From Sporosarcina koreensis (lineage in GTDB: Bacteria > Bacillota > Bacilli > Bacillales_A > Planococcaceae): 64,000 nucleotides of DNA. Below the pieces are notes generated by a model. The model worked only from the letters and a program-made list of their open reading frames with translations, was not told the origin of the DNA and did not search any database. Both the position numbers and the translations under genes were made by a program. Within the stretch, counting starts at the first letter, position 1. The number at the start of each line of letters is the position of its first letter. Location: contig NZ_LN651337.1 of assembly GCF_000826145.2 (NCBI RefSeq), positions 1,119,774 through 1,183,773 of the forward strand. Reading direction: 5' to 3'. Below, in pieces: positions 52,493 through 62,500 of this stretch.

Positions 52493-53263
52493 TCATCCGT
52501 TCAAATGGTCTGCCAGGAAATCGACTGCCGCAAGCATGCCCGGCCTTGAAACGGCATGTCCTGCATGGTTGTCCGCCATGAACACGAAGTCTTCCGGATG
52601 GTTGCTATAGGCCCCTTTGGCGGCTTCGTAGAACTGCTGTGTCGGTGCGAACGGAACGGTCATATCTTTTTTGCCGTGCCAGAAGAATACCGGCCGTTCC
52701 CCCAGCTTTTCCGGATGCTCCGTCATATCGAACGTACGGAGCGTATCGAGCAGGCTGCGGATCTCTCTGTCGTTCATCGGGAGTTTGTAGCCCTGGTCTT
52801 CGAACTGCTGCATCTGGCCTTGTGCCAGCTTGACATAGCCCGGCGTTCCCATCATGACGGCAGCTGTCCGGATCCATGGATAGGCGGTCAGGCAGCCGAG
52901 TGTGGTGATGCCGCCCATCGACGTTCCGGCGAACGCAATGCGGCCGGACGCCAGCAGGCCTTTCCGCTCCAGTTCGCTGTGCAGGAATCCTGCCTCTTCG
53001 ATGGAGGTCAGGATGATTTCCCAGAAACGCAGGCTCAGCTGGACTTCATCCAGATCTTCCGAACGGACGCCGTGCAGTGCCGCTTCCGGCAGCAGCACCC
53101 GAATCCCTTTCTTCGCCAGGTTGAAGGCATAGTGCAGATTATGCTCTTTCGCACTCGTGAATCCATGGAAAAAGATGACGACGGGCATTTCCGGTGATTC
53201 AGTCTGTTCATCGACAATATGCAGGAGAGGGACTGTCCCCCATTGTTCTTCCCTGATTTTCAT
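52493..53263 (-). CDS. yitV: alpha/beta-hydrolase YitV (esterase/prolyl-oligopeptidase-like)
   Basis: A 256-residue serine hydrolase. The oxyanion block FFHGFTSAKEHN, nucleophile elbow AGTSMGGITTLG, Asp near KKDMTVPFAPT and His in NHAGHAVS form a complete triad. Substrate unknown. AAAGAGGTGA is upstream of the ATG at 53263; the frame is open to 53332. It precedes yitW and diverges from yitU, as in B. subtilis. Confidence 0.88.
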   Translation of the reverse strand: MKIREEQWGTVPLLHIVDEQTESPEMPVVIFFHGFTSAKEHNLHYAFNLAKKGIRVLLPEAALHGVRSEDLDEVQLSLRFWEIILTSIEEAGFLHSELERKGLLASGRIAFAGTSMGGITTLGCLTAYPWIRTAAVMMGTPGYVKLAQGQMQQFEDQGYKLPMNDREIRSLLDTLRTFDMTEHPEKLGERPVFFWHGKKDMTVPFAPTQQFYEAAKGAYSNHPEDFVFMADNHAGHAVSRPGMLAAVDFLADHLNG

Positions 53264-53402
53264 AGCCGTCACCTCTTTAGTTGTTTGCTTAGAGCATACC
53301 AATACTTTTTTACAAAAACAAAAGATGCGCATGGATTGCCACTTTTTTGACTTGCCGCCGCATATAAGGCTAAACTGAATGAAGGAAGGAGGCGTTTTTG
53401 CC

Positions 53403-54212
53403 TTGAAACCTCATTTAATTGCCCTCGATTTGGACGGGACCTTACTGAACGACCAGAAAGTCATTTCCGACGAAACATTCGCCACACTGAAAAAGGCGGA
53501 AGATGCCGGTCACCATATCATGATTGCAACCGGCCGGCCGTATCGCTCAAGCGCTGCCTATTACCGTCAGCTCGGACTGAAAACGCCGATTGTCAACTTC
53601 AATGGTGCATTCGTACACCATCCGACCGACCGCACCTGGAAGACGATCCACGAAACGATCGACTTATCCGTCGCCCGTGATGTCATAGAAGCTATGCAGG
53701 ACTTCAAGCTGAAAAACCTCATCGCCGAAGTGATGGATGATGTCTACTTGCAGTACCACGATGAAAAACTGCTCGACATTTTCAGCATGGGCAGTCCGTC
53801 GGTGACGGAAGGGGATCTCCGCGAATCGCTGAAAGTGGATCCGACAAGTCTCCTGATCCAGGGGGCTGAAGGGACTGCGGACCAGATCCGCGAGCACCTC
53901 GAGGAAGTGCATGCCCAAGTGATCGAACACCGCCGCTGGGGCGCTCCGTGGGATGTCGTCGAAATCATCCGGCACGGTCTGAACAAAGCGGTCGGCCTGT
54001 CGAAGGTCGCAAAGTGGATCGGTGTGCCGCAGGAGCGGATCATCGCCTTCGGAGACGAGGACAACGATCTCGAGATGATCGATTACGCGGGGATCGGCGT
54101 TGCCATGGGCAATGGGATCGACCAGCTGAAATCGATTGCAAATGAAGTGACCCGGACGAATAACGAAGACGGCATCGCCGTATTGTTAAAAGACCGGCTG
54201 CAGTTGGACTAA
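53403..54212 (+). CDS. yitU: Cof-type HAD phosphatase YitU
   Basis: A 269-residue HAD phosphatase. Motif I LDLDGTLLND (Asp nucleophile), motif II in MIATGRPYRSS, motif III Lys near NKAVGLSK and motif IV FGDEDNDLEMID are complete, with a C2-type cap. In B. subtilis YitU can dephosphorylate the riboflavin precursor 5-amino-6-ribitylaminouracil phosphate. AAGGAGG is ten bases before the TTG at 53403; an ATG at 53379 has no ribosome-binding site. Confidence 0.92.
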   Translation: MKPHLIALDLDGTLLNDQKVISDETFATLKKAEDAGHHIMIATGRPYRSSAAYYRQLGLKTPIVNFNGAFVHHPTDRTWKTIHETIDLSVARDVIEAMQDFKLKNLIAEVMDDVYLQYHDEKLLDIFSMGSPSVTEGDLRESLKVDPTSLLIQGAEGTADQIREHLEEVHAQVIEHRRWGAPWDVVEIIRHGLNKAVGLSKVAKWIGVPQERIIAFGDEDNDLEMIDYAGIGVAMGNGIDQLKSIANEVTRTNNEDGIAVLLKDRLQLD

Positions 54213-54233
54213 TACGAACGGAGGAGGATCCGC

Positions 54234-55082
54234 ATGAAAATTTTTGCAGACAGCGGCTGTGATCTGTCGAAGTCCTATTTGGATGAACATGATGTGACAC
54301 TGCTTCCGCTGACCGTCCTGCTTGACGGCAAGGAATATCAGGACATCGTCGATATCGACTCGAAAGAAGTGTTCCAGGCGATCCGTGCCGGGAAACAGCC
54401 GAAGACATCCCAAGTATCTCCCGACAGGGTGCTTGCTATGTGGAAAGAGTTTGCCGCCTCCGGGGAAGACGGCATCTACATCGCTTTCTCCTCCGAGCTG
54501 TCGGGTACATATCAGACGTCAGTGATGATGCGGGACCAGGTGAAAGAAGGAAATCCCGGCATGAATCTGATCATCATCGACACCCGCTGCGCGTCGCTCG
54601 GCTGCGGACTGCTCGTCGAGAAAGCTGTTGAAATGCGTGACGCCGGAGAAGACGTCCGTACGATCGAACGCAAGATCCGTAAACTGGCAGGACATATGGA
54701 GCACTTGTTCACCGTCGAGGATCTGGACTACTTGGCCAAAGGCGGCCGAGTGTCAAAAGCGAGTGCTTTCTTCGGCGGCCTGCTCAACATCAAACCGCTG
54801 CTGCATGTGGAAAGCGGACGGCTCGTGCCTATTGAAAAGCACCGGGGACGGAAGAAAGTGTTCCGCCGCATCATCGAACTGATGGAAGAGCGCGGGGATG
54901 ATATCGGCAGCCAGACAGTCGCAATCAGTCACGGGGACGATCTGGCAGGTGCCGAGGAGCTCCGTGACCTGATCGACGAGAAATTCCATCCGCAGGATAT
55001 CCAGATCCATATGATCGGCTCCGTCATCGGCTCCCATGCCGGTCCGGACACATTGTCCGTGTTCTTCCTGAACAAGCGCTGA
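54234..55082 (+). CDS. yitS: DegV-family fatty-acid-binding protein (YitS-like)
   Basis: A 282-residue DegV protein. It begins IFADSGCDLSKSYLDEHDVTL and has the lipid-binding pocket features TSQVSPDRVLAMW, AFSSELSGTYQT and LDYLAKGGRVSKASAFFGGLLNIKPLL. DegV/FakB proteins carry fatty acids to the FakA kinase, which is not in the window. GGAGGAGG precedes the ATG. It follows yitU by 21 bp and forms an operon with it. Confidence 0.92.
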   Translation: MKIFADSGCDLSKSYLDEHDVTLLPLTVLLDGKEYQDIVDIDSKEVFQAIRAGKQPKTSQVSPDRVLAMWKEFAASGEDGIYIAFSSELSGTYQTSVMMRDQVKEGNPGMNLIIIDTRCASLGCGLLVEKAVEMRDAGEDVRTIERKIRKLAGHMEHLFTVEDLDYLAKGGRVSKASAFFGGLLNIKPLLHVESGRLVPIEKHRGRKKVFRRIIELMEERGDDIGSQTVAISHGDDLAGAEELRDLIDEKFHPQDIQIHMIGSVIGSHAGPDTLSVFFLNKR

Positions 55083-55097
55083 CCGATCCGCCCAGCC

Positions 55098-55132
55098 ATG
55101 AAAAAAAGAGCCATGACGGCTCTTTTTTTACT
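55098..55132. terminator. Bidirectional terminator between yitS and the GH13-like gene
   Basis: Stem AGAGCC / GGCTCT embedded in A7 and T7 runs, forming a near-perfect symmetric element. Confidence 0.88.
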
Positions 55133-56574
55133 TATTTTATGCTCCGGGCTTTACGGGCAGCGCGCCCTTTTCTCCAGACAGCCCACAGGAAGCCGAGGAA
55201 CAGCACATAGACCATGATCGAAGCGATCAGATACGGGATATTGAATCCTTTGTCCTCTTTGACCAAGTACAGTTCAGCGAGTTCCCGGTCCATGACGACG
55301 TGATATTTCCCGTCTTCCGTCTCGACGATCTGATCTGAGTCCAGCAGACCGCGGAGCCGTTTCTTGCTGCCGATTTCCGATGGGTCAAGTTCATACGTCT
55401 GTGTCTTATCTGTATTGTTCACCGCGGCAATCCATGTTTCCTCATCATCCCAGATCTTATAGACGAGATAACCGTCTTTGTTATGAAGCATTTTGAAATC
55501 CCCTGTGCGGAGTGTTTTCGACTCATTGCGCAGCTGGTTCAGATTGCCGATGAGATCCTTCAGCTCCATGTCCGTCTTGAAGTTGAACAGCGGATGACTT
55601 TCGGGTGCCTTCTGCCCATTCACTGCAATTTCCGTCCCGTACGGCATGACCGGGATTCCCGGCAGCGTGAATAGGGCCGTAACGGCGACTTTCCAGCGGG
55701 TCGGCGGGAACATCCGCTCTTCCACTATGGCGTGAGTGAAACGCGGACCGGTCAGCTTATCGAATTGAATCAGGTCTCCCCGTCCATCCGCGCTGAATTG
55801 GTCCATCGGCTTGGAATCCGGTGACACTTTGACGAAGGTCTGTCGTAATGCTTCCATTTCGGAATCGTTCGGCTGCGCATCGACGGCAGCTTCCGTCTCC
55901 TCCCCGGACAGCACATACAAGTCCGGCGATGCCTTCTTCAGAGCCCCGATGAACCCATCCAGCACTGCCGGATCGTACTGGTCCGTCTTCGTCAGCCGGA
56001 TGCCGTCCAGATCGTACTTTTTGACAAAGTCGGTCATCGCTTCTCTCAGAACACGCTGGACATCAGCATCATCGGCGTTCCAGTCGATTGTCGCACCGTC
56101 CCCTGCCGTCCACGGCAGCTTGTCCTTCCAGACGTGGTCTTTGCTGACACCGGCCAGCGGGAAGTCTGCAATGACGCGGATGTCCTTATCGTGAAGTTCA
56201 TCCAGCATGTCCTTGAAGTCTTCCTCTGTCCCGAAATGGTCTTCCAGTTTCGTATAATCGAGCACTTCGCTGCCGTCATAGGATGCCGTCTTGAAGACCG
56301 GCCCGATCGATACAGCAGTGAAGCCCATGTCCAGAATATGCTGGAGTCGCAGGGAGATTCCGACGAAGTCGCCCCCATTGAACGCTTCGGGGTCCTGCGC
56401 ATCCGCATTCCCGTCATTGCGGCCGTCCCCATTATTGAAACGGTCCACAAGCAGATCATATATACTTTCGTCCGTTATTGTCCGTTCGTTTTTTGCTGAA
56501 GCCGACGCCGGCCAGGCTGCGGCAAAGAGCAAAGGTATCAGCATGAGTACGCTGATCAGTCGTTTCGCCTTCAC
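55132..56574 (-). CDS. membrane-anchored GH13 amylase-fold protein with degenerate active site
   Basis: A 480-residue extracytoplasmic protein. A Sec signal peptide ends near AASASA (25). The (beta/alpha)8 fold of glycoside hydrolase 13 is visible (SIYDLLVDRFNNGDGRND, FNGGDFVGISLRLQHILDMG, a beta-sandwich near the end). A C-terminal helix (about 446-465) with a basic tail anchors it. Catalytic regions are altered: region I reads DIRVIADFPL for the usual DxVxNH, region II GIRLTK lacks the nucleophile Asp, region IV has no NHD. Only region III keeps a Glu (SGEETE). It is probably a sugar-binding or structural protein rather than an active amylase. Confidence 0.8.
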   Translation of the reverse strand: MKAKRLISVLMLIPLLFAAAWPASASAKNERTITDESIYDLLVDRFNNGDGRNDGNADAQDPEAFNGGDFVGISLRLQHILDMGFTAVSIGPVFKTASYDGSEVLDYTKLEDHFGTEEDFKDMLDELHDKDIRVIADFPLAGVSKDHVWKDKLPWTAGDGATIDWNADDADVQRVLREAMTDFVKKYDLDGIRLTKTDQYDPAVLDGFIGALKKASPDLYVLSGEETEAAVDAQPNDSEMEALRQTFVKVSPDSKPMDQFSADGRGDLIQFDKLTGPRFTHAIVEERMFPPTRWKVAVTALFTLPGIPVMPYGTEIAVNGQKAPESHPLFNFKTDMELKDLIGNLNQLRNESKTLRTGDFKMLHNKDGYLVYKIWDDEETWIAAVNNTDKTQTYELDPSEIGSKKRLRGLLDSDQIVETEDGKYHVVMDRELAELYLVKEDKGFNIPYLIASIMVYVLFLGFLWAVWRKGRAARKARSIK

Positions 56575-56726
56575 AAAAAAGCCCCCTCTGTAATCATTCC
56601 ACCCTTAATAGTATCAAACCCGCCAGCATGCCGCTATGCATTCCACGCAAAAATGAAATGCCCCTCAAGTAAATAAGTCGATCCTGTGAAATCGCAGAGC
56701 GGGCATGTCCGGTCGGCTGCAGAACA

Positions 56727-56768
56727 GCAAAAACCCCGCAGTGCCAGTTGGACTGGACACTGCGGGGC
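56727..56768 (-). terminator. Terminator after the 38-aa gene
   Basis: Ten-bp stem CCCCGCAGTG / CACTGCGGGG plus inner CCAG/CTGG, with T5 on the minus strand. Confidence 0.88.
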
Positions 56769-56774
56769 TGTTTG

Positions 56775-56891
56775 TCATTCCTGATTGTCATGGTCACCCG
56801 GCAAGTCCTTCCGCCGGGCCGTGACGACGACCGAGACGGCGAAGAGGAGCATGACGGCGAATACGGCGAGCAGTATCGTCCATCCGATCAT
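56775..56891 (-). CDS. 38-aa single-pass membrane microprotein
   Basis: GGAAGGAGGAG lies about ten bases before the ATG at 56891. The product is MIGWTILLAVFAVMLLFAVS followed by VVVTARR and an acidic tail DLPGDHDNQE: one membrane helix, then a basic and an acidic cytosolic end. A strong terminator follows seven bases after the stop. Function unknown; it lies downstream of yisL in the same direction. Confidence 0.68.
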   Translation of the reverse strand: MIGWTILLAVFAVMLLFAVSVVVTARRKDLPGDHDNQE

Positions 56892-56921
56892 ACCGCCTTC
56901 TCCTCCTTCCGTAATTCAGTA

Positions 56922-57293
56922 TCAGAACAAGTGCAGACCGATCGGCAGTTTGAGTCCAAGGAAGATCGTGATCAGCAAGGACACGAAGAACAGGATCCAG
57001 AACATCTGCGCCGGCTTGTTCTTGTTCTGGCGGGCGAATACCATCTCCATGAGACCGATTGTCAGAATACCGAAGAGGAATTTCACGCCATACAAAGCTG
57101 CATTCATATCCATATAGCGGATGAAGAGCGCAAGACCGGAAATGATGATCAGGATGTAGAACACCCGCAAGACCATCTTCGTGATTTTACGGCCTTTCGA
57201 TTCGAGCGGCATCGTGGCTGCCACGATGAACAGGATGATGCCGACGACCCATGAAAAGATATGGATGTGCGTCGAGTTCGATAAGAAATCCAA
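56922..57293 (-). CDS. yisL: YisL family membrane protein (UPF0344/DUF1516)
   Basis: A 123-residue protein with four helices, including HIHIFSWVVGIILFIVAATM, TKMVLRVFYILIIISGLALFI and GVKFLFGILTIGLMEMVFARQ; it ends LGLKLPIGLHLF as in Bacillus YisL. Function unknown. GAGG is eight bases before the TTG at 57293; the open frame extends to 57338. It follows yisK. Confidence 0.85.
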   Translation of the reverse strand: MDFLSNSTHIHIFSWVVGIILFIVAATMPLESKGRKITKMVLRVFYILIIISGLALFIRYMDMNAALYGVKFLFGILTIGLMEMVFARQNKNKPAQMFWILFFVSLLITIFLGLKLPIGLHLF

Positions 57294-57368
57294 GTTAGTC
57301 ACCTCATTCAAAGTCAGTTCCACAGAACAATATACCATAATTCAGCAGACGCGCCAAAGTGAGGGAGC

Positions 57369-58268
57369 TTACTTGAAATAATTGACGAGCGTTCCGATGC
57401 CCTCTACGGAAATCTTCACTGTATCTCCCGCTTTCAAATAGGCAGGCGGGTTCATGCCTTTCCCGACACCTGCCGGGGTGCCGGTCAGAATCACATCACC
57501 CGGCTCCAGAGTGACGAACCGGGACAATTCAGCAATGATGCCGTCGATCGGAATGGACATCGATTTCGTGTTCCCGTTCTGGCGCACCTCATCGTTCACT
57601 TTGGTGACAATGGAAAGGTCCTGCGGATTCGGGATCTCATCTTTCGTGACGACATAAGGACCGAGCGGGCAGCTGCCGTCGAGTGTCTTGCCGAGGAAGA
57701 ACTGTTTCCGTTCCGCCTGCAGGTCGCGCGCCGTCAGGTCATTGCCGATCGTATAGCCGAATACCGAATCGTATGCAAGCTGTTTCGGGATATTGCGGCC
57801 GCCTTTGCCGATGATGACCGCGAGCTCACCTTCGTAGTCGAGCTGCTCCGTTACATCCGCATGGACGGAAAGGGTCTGTTCATCCGCAGCGATCGCCGTA
57901 TGGGCCTTCGTGAAGATCATGAGTTTCTCCGGCGCTCCTTCGCCCCCCATCTCGGATGCATGATCGGCATAATTCTTGCCGACGCAGAGGACGTTCTTCG
58001 GGGTCCGCGGAATCGGCGCCAGCCACTCGATCGAATCGAACGGATACTTGTAGCTGTCTGCGTCCTCCCATTCACGGACCTGCTCGCATAGACTGCGGAT
58101 TTCCTCGATGAAGTCCAATCCATCAGCCACGCCTTCCGCAATCGAAGAAGGGAAGTTTTCTGTTCCGGCGGTTTCCGCAATCTTGCGGACATCCCAGACC
58201 GCTTCCTCTTTCTTGACTTTCGGACCGAACAGTTCTTTCCCGTCATACTTGAATGAGAGCAGTTTCAT
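57369..58268 (-). CDS. yisK: fumarylacetoacetate hydrolase family protein YisK
   Basis: A 299-residue FAH-fold enzyme. The core LDYEGELAVIIGKGGRNI, FGYTIGNDLTARDLQAERKQ and LEPGDVILTGTPAGVGKGM contains the metal-binding acidic residues. B. subtilis YisK has oxaloacetate decarboxylase activity and interacts with the elongation protein Mbl; substrate here is inferred by homology. Two ATG codons three apart are possible; GGAAGGG is slightly better placed for the second region, 58268. Confidence 0.88.
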   Translation of the reverse strand: MKLLSFKYDGKELFGPKVKKEEAVWDVRKIAETAGTENFPSSIAEGVADGLDFIEEIRSLCEQVREWEDADSYKYPFDSIEWLAPIPRTPKNVLCVGKNYADHASEMGGEGAPEKLMIFTKAHTAIAADEQTLSVHADVTEQLDYEGELAVIIGKGGRNIPKQLAYDSVFGYTIGNDLTARDLQAERKQFFLGKTLDGSCPLGPYVVTKDEIPNPQDLSIVTKVNDEVRQNGNTKSMSIPIDGIIAELSRFVTLEPGDVILTGTPAGVGKGMNPPAYLKAGDTVKISVEGIGTLVNYFK

Positions 58269-58312
58269 AGCATACATCCATCCCTTCCATGATTGGTCTG
58301 TCTTCCATACTG

Positions 58313-59509
58313 TTACGACATATCCTGCTGTTTTTCCTTTTTAATCGGGAAGAAGGTCCCGTATGTGCCGATCCGCCAGACCCATTCGAGCGGTCCCATC
58401 CTGAAGCGGCTCAGCCATAAGTCCGCGAGAAGCGCCTGGACGGCGAAGATGCCGACAGCCATCAGTGTGCCTGTTGCAAGATCGATCTTGCCGTACAGGC
58501 CGAATCCGTAATGGTAGAACAGCAGCGTTGCGATGACGGACTGCCCGATATACGTGGTCAGTGACATGCGGCCCGCTTTTGCGAGCGGGCGGAACACTTT
58601 CGTAAACCACGGCAGCGTGCACAGCAGAAGTACGAACGCTGTATACCCTGCTGCTGCGAGCGGTCCGCCGAAATACGTCTGGATCATCTGCATCGACATC
58701 TCAGTACTGACCAGGAATGGCACAGACTTCAGCAGGATCCCTGCTGAAAATGCGAGGACACCAATCACTGCGATCCTTCCTTTCCATTCCTTCGCCCGTT
58801 CGAACAGCCGCCATTTGGCGAGTGCTGCGCCAATCATGATGAGCGGCAGGATGGTGAACGGATTGGCGAAGAAATTCGTCGCGGTGAACAGCAGCCACTC
58901 CTTCGTCCGGAATGCGAGCACCTCTGTGTAGCTGCCGTGACCGAGCACCTCGATCGTGTCCTGGACCTTCTGGATATCGGCGAACTCGGACAGCGAACTT
59001 CCTTCCATCAGTGACTCACCTGCGTAGACCAATCCTGTCAGAAGACCGACTGGTACGATATAGAGTGCGAGCGCACCGCCGAGAAGCCATTTTGCAGGCA
59101 GGCGGACTGCTGCGATCATGACGAACCCCATGATGGCATAGGTGAAGAGAATGTCGCCCGACCAGATGAAGATTGCATGCAGGGCACCGAACAGCAGCAG
59201 GATGCCCATGCGTCTTGCCGTGATCGGGCTGAACGGCGTCTTATGCAGTCTCGTCTTTTCATACTGCATACTCAGTCCATACCCGAAAAGCATTGCGAAT
59301 ATCGGGTAGAAACTCGCTTCTACAAAAATATCGATCCACATGTAGGATGCACCTTCGCCATTTCCTTCGAACCAGCTGTACGGATCCATGTACATGACCG
59401 GTGCATTGAAATGGATCATATTGGCGATGAAAATGCCGAGCAGAGCGAAGCCGCGGAGCATATCCAGCGATTCGATCCGTCCGGTACCGCCGGTGGGGAG
59501 TGATCTCAA
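58313..59509 (-). CDS. DUF418 (YeiB-like) membrane protein
   Basis: A 398-residue polytopic protein with ~10 helices. It shows the DUF418 N-terminal pattern RIESLDMLRGFALLGIFIANM and the C-terminal block AKAGRMSLTTYIGQSVIATLLFYHYGFG. Function unknown; distant relationship to acyltransferase-3 membrane domains is known. The TTG start at 59509 overlaps the addA stop (TTGA) and has AGGAGG seven bases before it, inside addA, so it is co-translated with addA. Confidence 0.85.
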   Translation of the reverse strand: MRSLPTGGTGRIESLDMLRGFALLGIFIANMIHFNAPVMYMDPYSWFEGNGEGASYMWIDIFVEASFYPIFAMLFGYGLSMQYEKTRLHKTPFSPITARRMGILLLFGALHAIFIWSGDILFTYAIMGFVMIAAVRLPAKWLLGGALALYIVPVGLLTGLVYAGESLMEGSSLSEFADIQKVQDTIEVLGHGSYTEVLAFRTKEWLLFTATNFFANPFTILPLIMIGAALAKWRLFERAKEWKGRIAVIGVLAFSAGILLKSVPFLVSTEMSMQMIQTYFGGPLAAAGYTAFVLLLCTLPWFTKVFRPLAKAGRMSLTTYIGQSVIATLLFYHYGFGLYGKIDLATGTLMAVGIFAVQALLADLWLSRFRMGPLEWVWRIGTYGTFFPIKKEKQQDMS

Positions 59510-62500
59510 ACCGTAACCTCCTGAACTGGTATTGTCCGCCCTTCGTCGAACAGATACAATAGCATCTCTTTTATCTCAATATGGGTGATCGCCTCGACCG
59601 CCTTCTTGTACAGGCTGAGCTGGATGGCGTACCGTTCCCGCATCGCCTCGTCCGCTTCCGTCTCCGACGAATAGCGTCCGCGGAGCCGGTCGGTCTTGTA
59701 ATCGAGCAGCACCCAGCCGTCCTCTTCTTCGAACAGGCAGTCGGCGATCCCCTGGAGTATTTGTGAATCCCCGTCAGCGCCGTCATACGCATACGTGAAT
59801 GGCAGTTCTTTCAGCACCCGTTTCGCATGCCGCATCCGTTCAGCGAGCGGCGACCGCATCACCTGCACGATCCGTTCCCGGTTGATCGCACCGGCCTCTT
59901 CCGATGTCAGCAGCTGACGGTCCAGCAGATCGGAGAGCAACTCCCCGACATCATCAGCCGTATAGGTCCGGTCCAGATCGATATGCTGCATGACGGTGTG
60001 CATCGCCGTCCCGACCTCCGCTGCACTGATCGAGCGTTTCTGGAGGAATGCCGGCCGTTCGTGGAGAAACACGGGATTCGTTTCCGTATCTCTTGTCGCG
60101 AACGGGTCATTATAATCCGGCTCGGCCTCAAGCAGTGCGACCCGTTTCAGTTCCGACACGGAAATCTTCGACCGTTTTCGGACCGACGCCTCATGGGAAT
60201 ACCTGAAGTCGAAGCGGGCAGTCACTTCGGCGACCAGTGCCTCGTCTGCAGGCGGCAGCTCGGCAGGTGTCCGGCCGGCTTCTTCATCACCAGCCCGCTC
60301 TGCAGCCGGCTCACTGAAATAGGAGACCGGCAGCATCGTGATGTCCCATCTGGACGGATGATCTTTCACCATGGCACCCGGCGCGGTGCCGAATTTCACG
60401 AAATCCTGATGGCGGGCGACAGTCGGGCCGATCCAGTCGAGATAGCCGTTCGCACGGGATCTCATATAATCCGGCAGGCGCTCTTCCGGCTGGATGAGCT
60501 GCGCATCCTGCCACTTCGTCACCGATTTCTCGATGTCTTTCACAGTGGCAACAAGTTCGAGCTGCTCTTTGGCACGGGTCATCGCGACATAGAGGACGCG
60601 CATCTCTTCCGCGCGCATTTCAAGCTCTTTCTGCTCTTTCATCGCGAGGAACGGCAGCGACGTGTACATGATCCGTTTGTCGGGATCGATCGCTTTGACG
60701 GCCAGCCCGAAATGCTGATCGAACAGATACGGTTCGTTGAAGTCCATCTTATTGAACTGCCGCCCGAGACCTGCAACGAACACATTCGGGAATTCCAGCC
60801 CTTTCGATGAGTGGATCGTCATGATGCGCACGACATCCTCCTTCTCGCTCAGGAAGCGGGCAGCACCGAGATCATCACCGCGCCGTCTCATCCGGTCGAC
60901 GAACCGCAGGAACCGGAACAGACCGCGGAACGACGTCTTTTCGTAATCGATCGCCCGGTCGTGGAGCGCCCGCAGATTCGCCTGGCGCTGTTTGCCGTTC
61001 GGCATGCTGCCGACCATCTCATAGTAGTTCGTATCACTGTAGACTTGCCAGATCAGTTCCGACAGCGATCCGCGCCGCGCCAGGTTCCGCCATTGCTCGA
61101 ACATGAGCAGGAACCGCTGCAGCTTCTGCTGGGTCTCAGGCGCCATGCCGGTCCCCTGCGTGACGATGAACGTCTTCAGCGCATCATAGTAGGAAGCGTT
61201 CTTATCCGCGAGACGGACCTGTGCCAGTTCGTTCTCCGTCATGCCGACGAATGGCGCGCGCAGCACGGATGCAAGCGGGATATCCTGGTACGGGTTGTCG
61301 ATCGTCCGCAGCGTGTTCAGCATGATCGTCACCTCGAGCGCATCGAAATAGCCGCTCGATAATTCGACGTAGACCGGGATGCCGGCCCTTTTGAACTCAT
61401 CGGCGATCTCCGAAGACCACGTCATCGACCGCATGAGCACGACGATATCGCTGTAGCGGATCGGCCGTTTTTCTCCGCTGAAGGCGTCGCTCACTTCGTG
61501 TTTCTCCGTCATCCACCGGTTGATCGTCTTCGCCATGTAACGGGCTTCTGCCTGGGAATTCTTCAGGTTTTCGAGATCTTCCCCGGTTTCGTCCCCGTAT
61601 TCCTCTTCTTCCGAATAGAGAACCGTCAGATGGGCGGCCGTGTCGGACTCCGGATAGCGTGCACCATACTTCAGTTCCGCCGCTTCATCGTACTCGATCT
61701 CTCCGACACGTCTGCCCATGATCTGGGTGAAAATGAAGTTCGTCGCATCGAGCACTTCTTTCCGGCTCCGGAAGTTCGCGTTCAGGTCGATTTTGAGACC
61801 CTCGCCTGCGGCCTGCTCGGTGAATCGGCCGTATTTGCCGAGGAACAAGCCCGGCTCCGCCAGTCGGAACCGGTAGATCGACTGCTTGACATCACCGACC
61901 ATGAACAGGTTGCCGTCCGCTTCCGCACCGGATTTGACGAACTGGATGATTGCTTCCTGAAGCAGGTTCGTATCCTGATATTCGTCGACGAGCACTTCCT
62001 TGAACTTCGCCTGGTAATCGGCGGCAATATCGGATGGCACGAGGACATCCCCTTCCTGCTTCGACAGAATCTCAAGCGCATAATGCTCGAGATCCGAAAA
62101 ATCGACGAGCCCCCGCTCGGTCTTGACGGCACGGTACCGCTCACCGAAATCGATCACAAGACCGATCAGTGTATGCATCATCGGCGCCATGAGCCGGATT
62201 TCGTCAAGCAGGCGTGCAGGCGTCCGCTCAAAGAACGATTCCTTGACGCCGCCGACGAGCTTTTTGACGGACTCCCGCAGCGCTTTCGCGCGTTTTGCCA
62301 GTTCTTCATCACAGGAATCTTTCTTGACACTGCCGGCTTTCACCCATTTCAGCTGTCCGAAATACGCATACGTTTCTTCCCAGGTACCTTCTTCGATAGT
62401 TCCGAGCGCCCCGCGGATCCAAGCCAAGTCCGCCTCCGCGGTCGGCACGAGCGGCGCCGGACCGTCGGGCTGTTCCGCGATGCGCTGCATGTCGAGCGTG

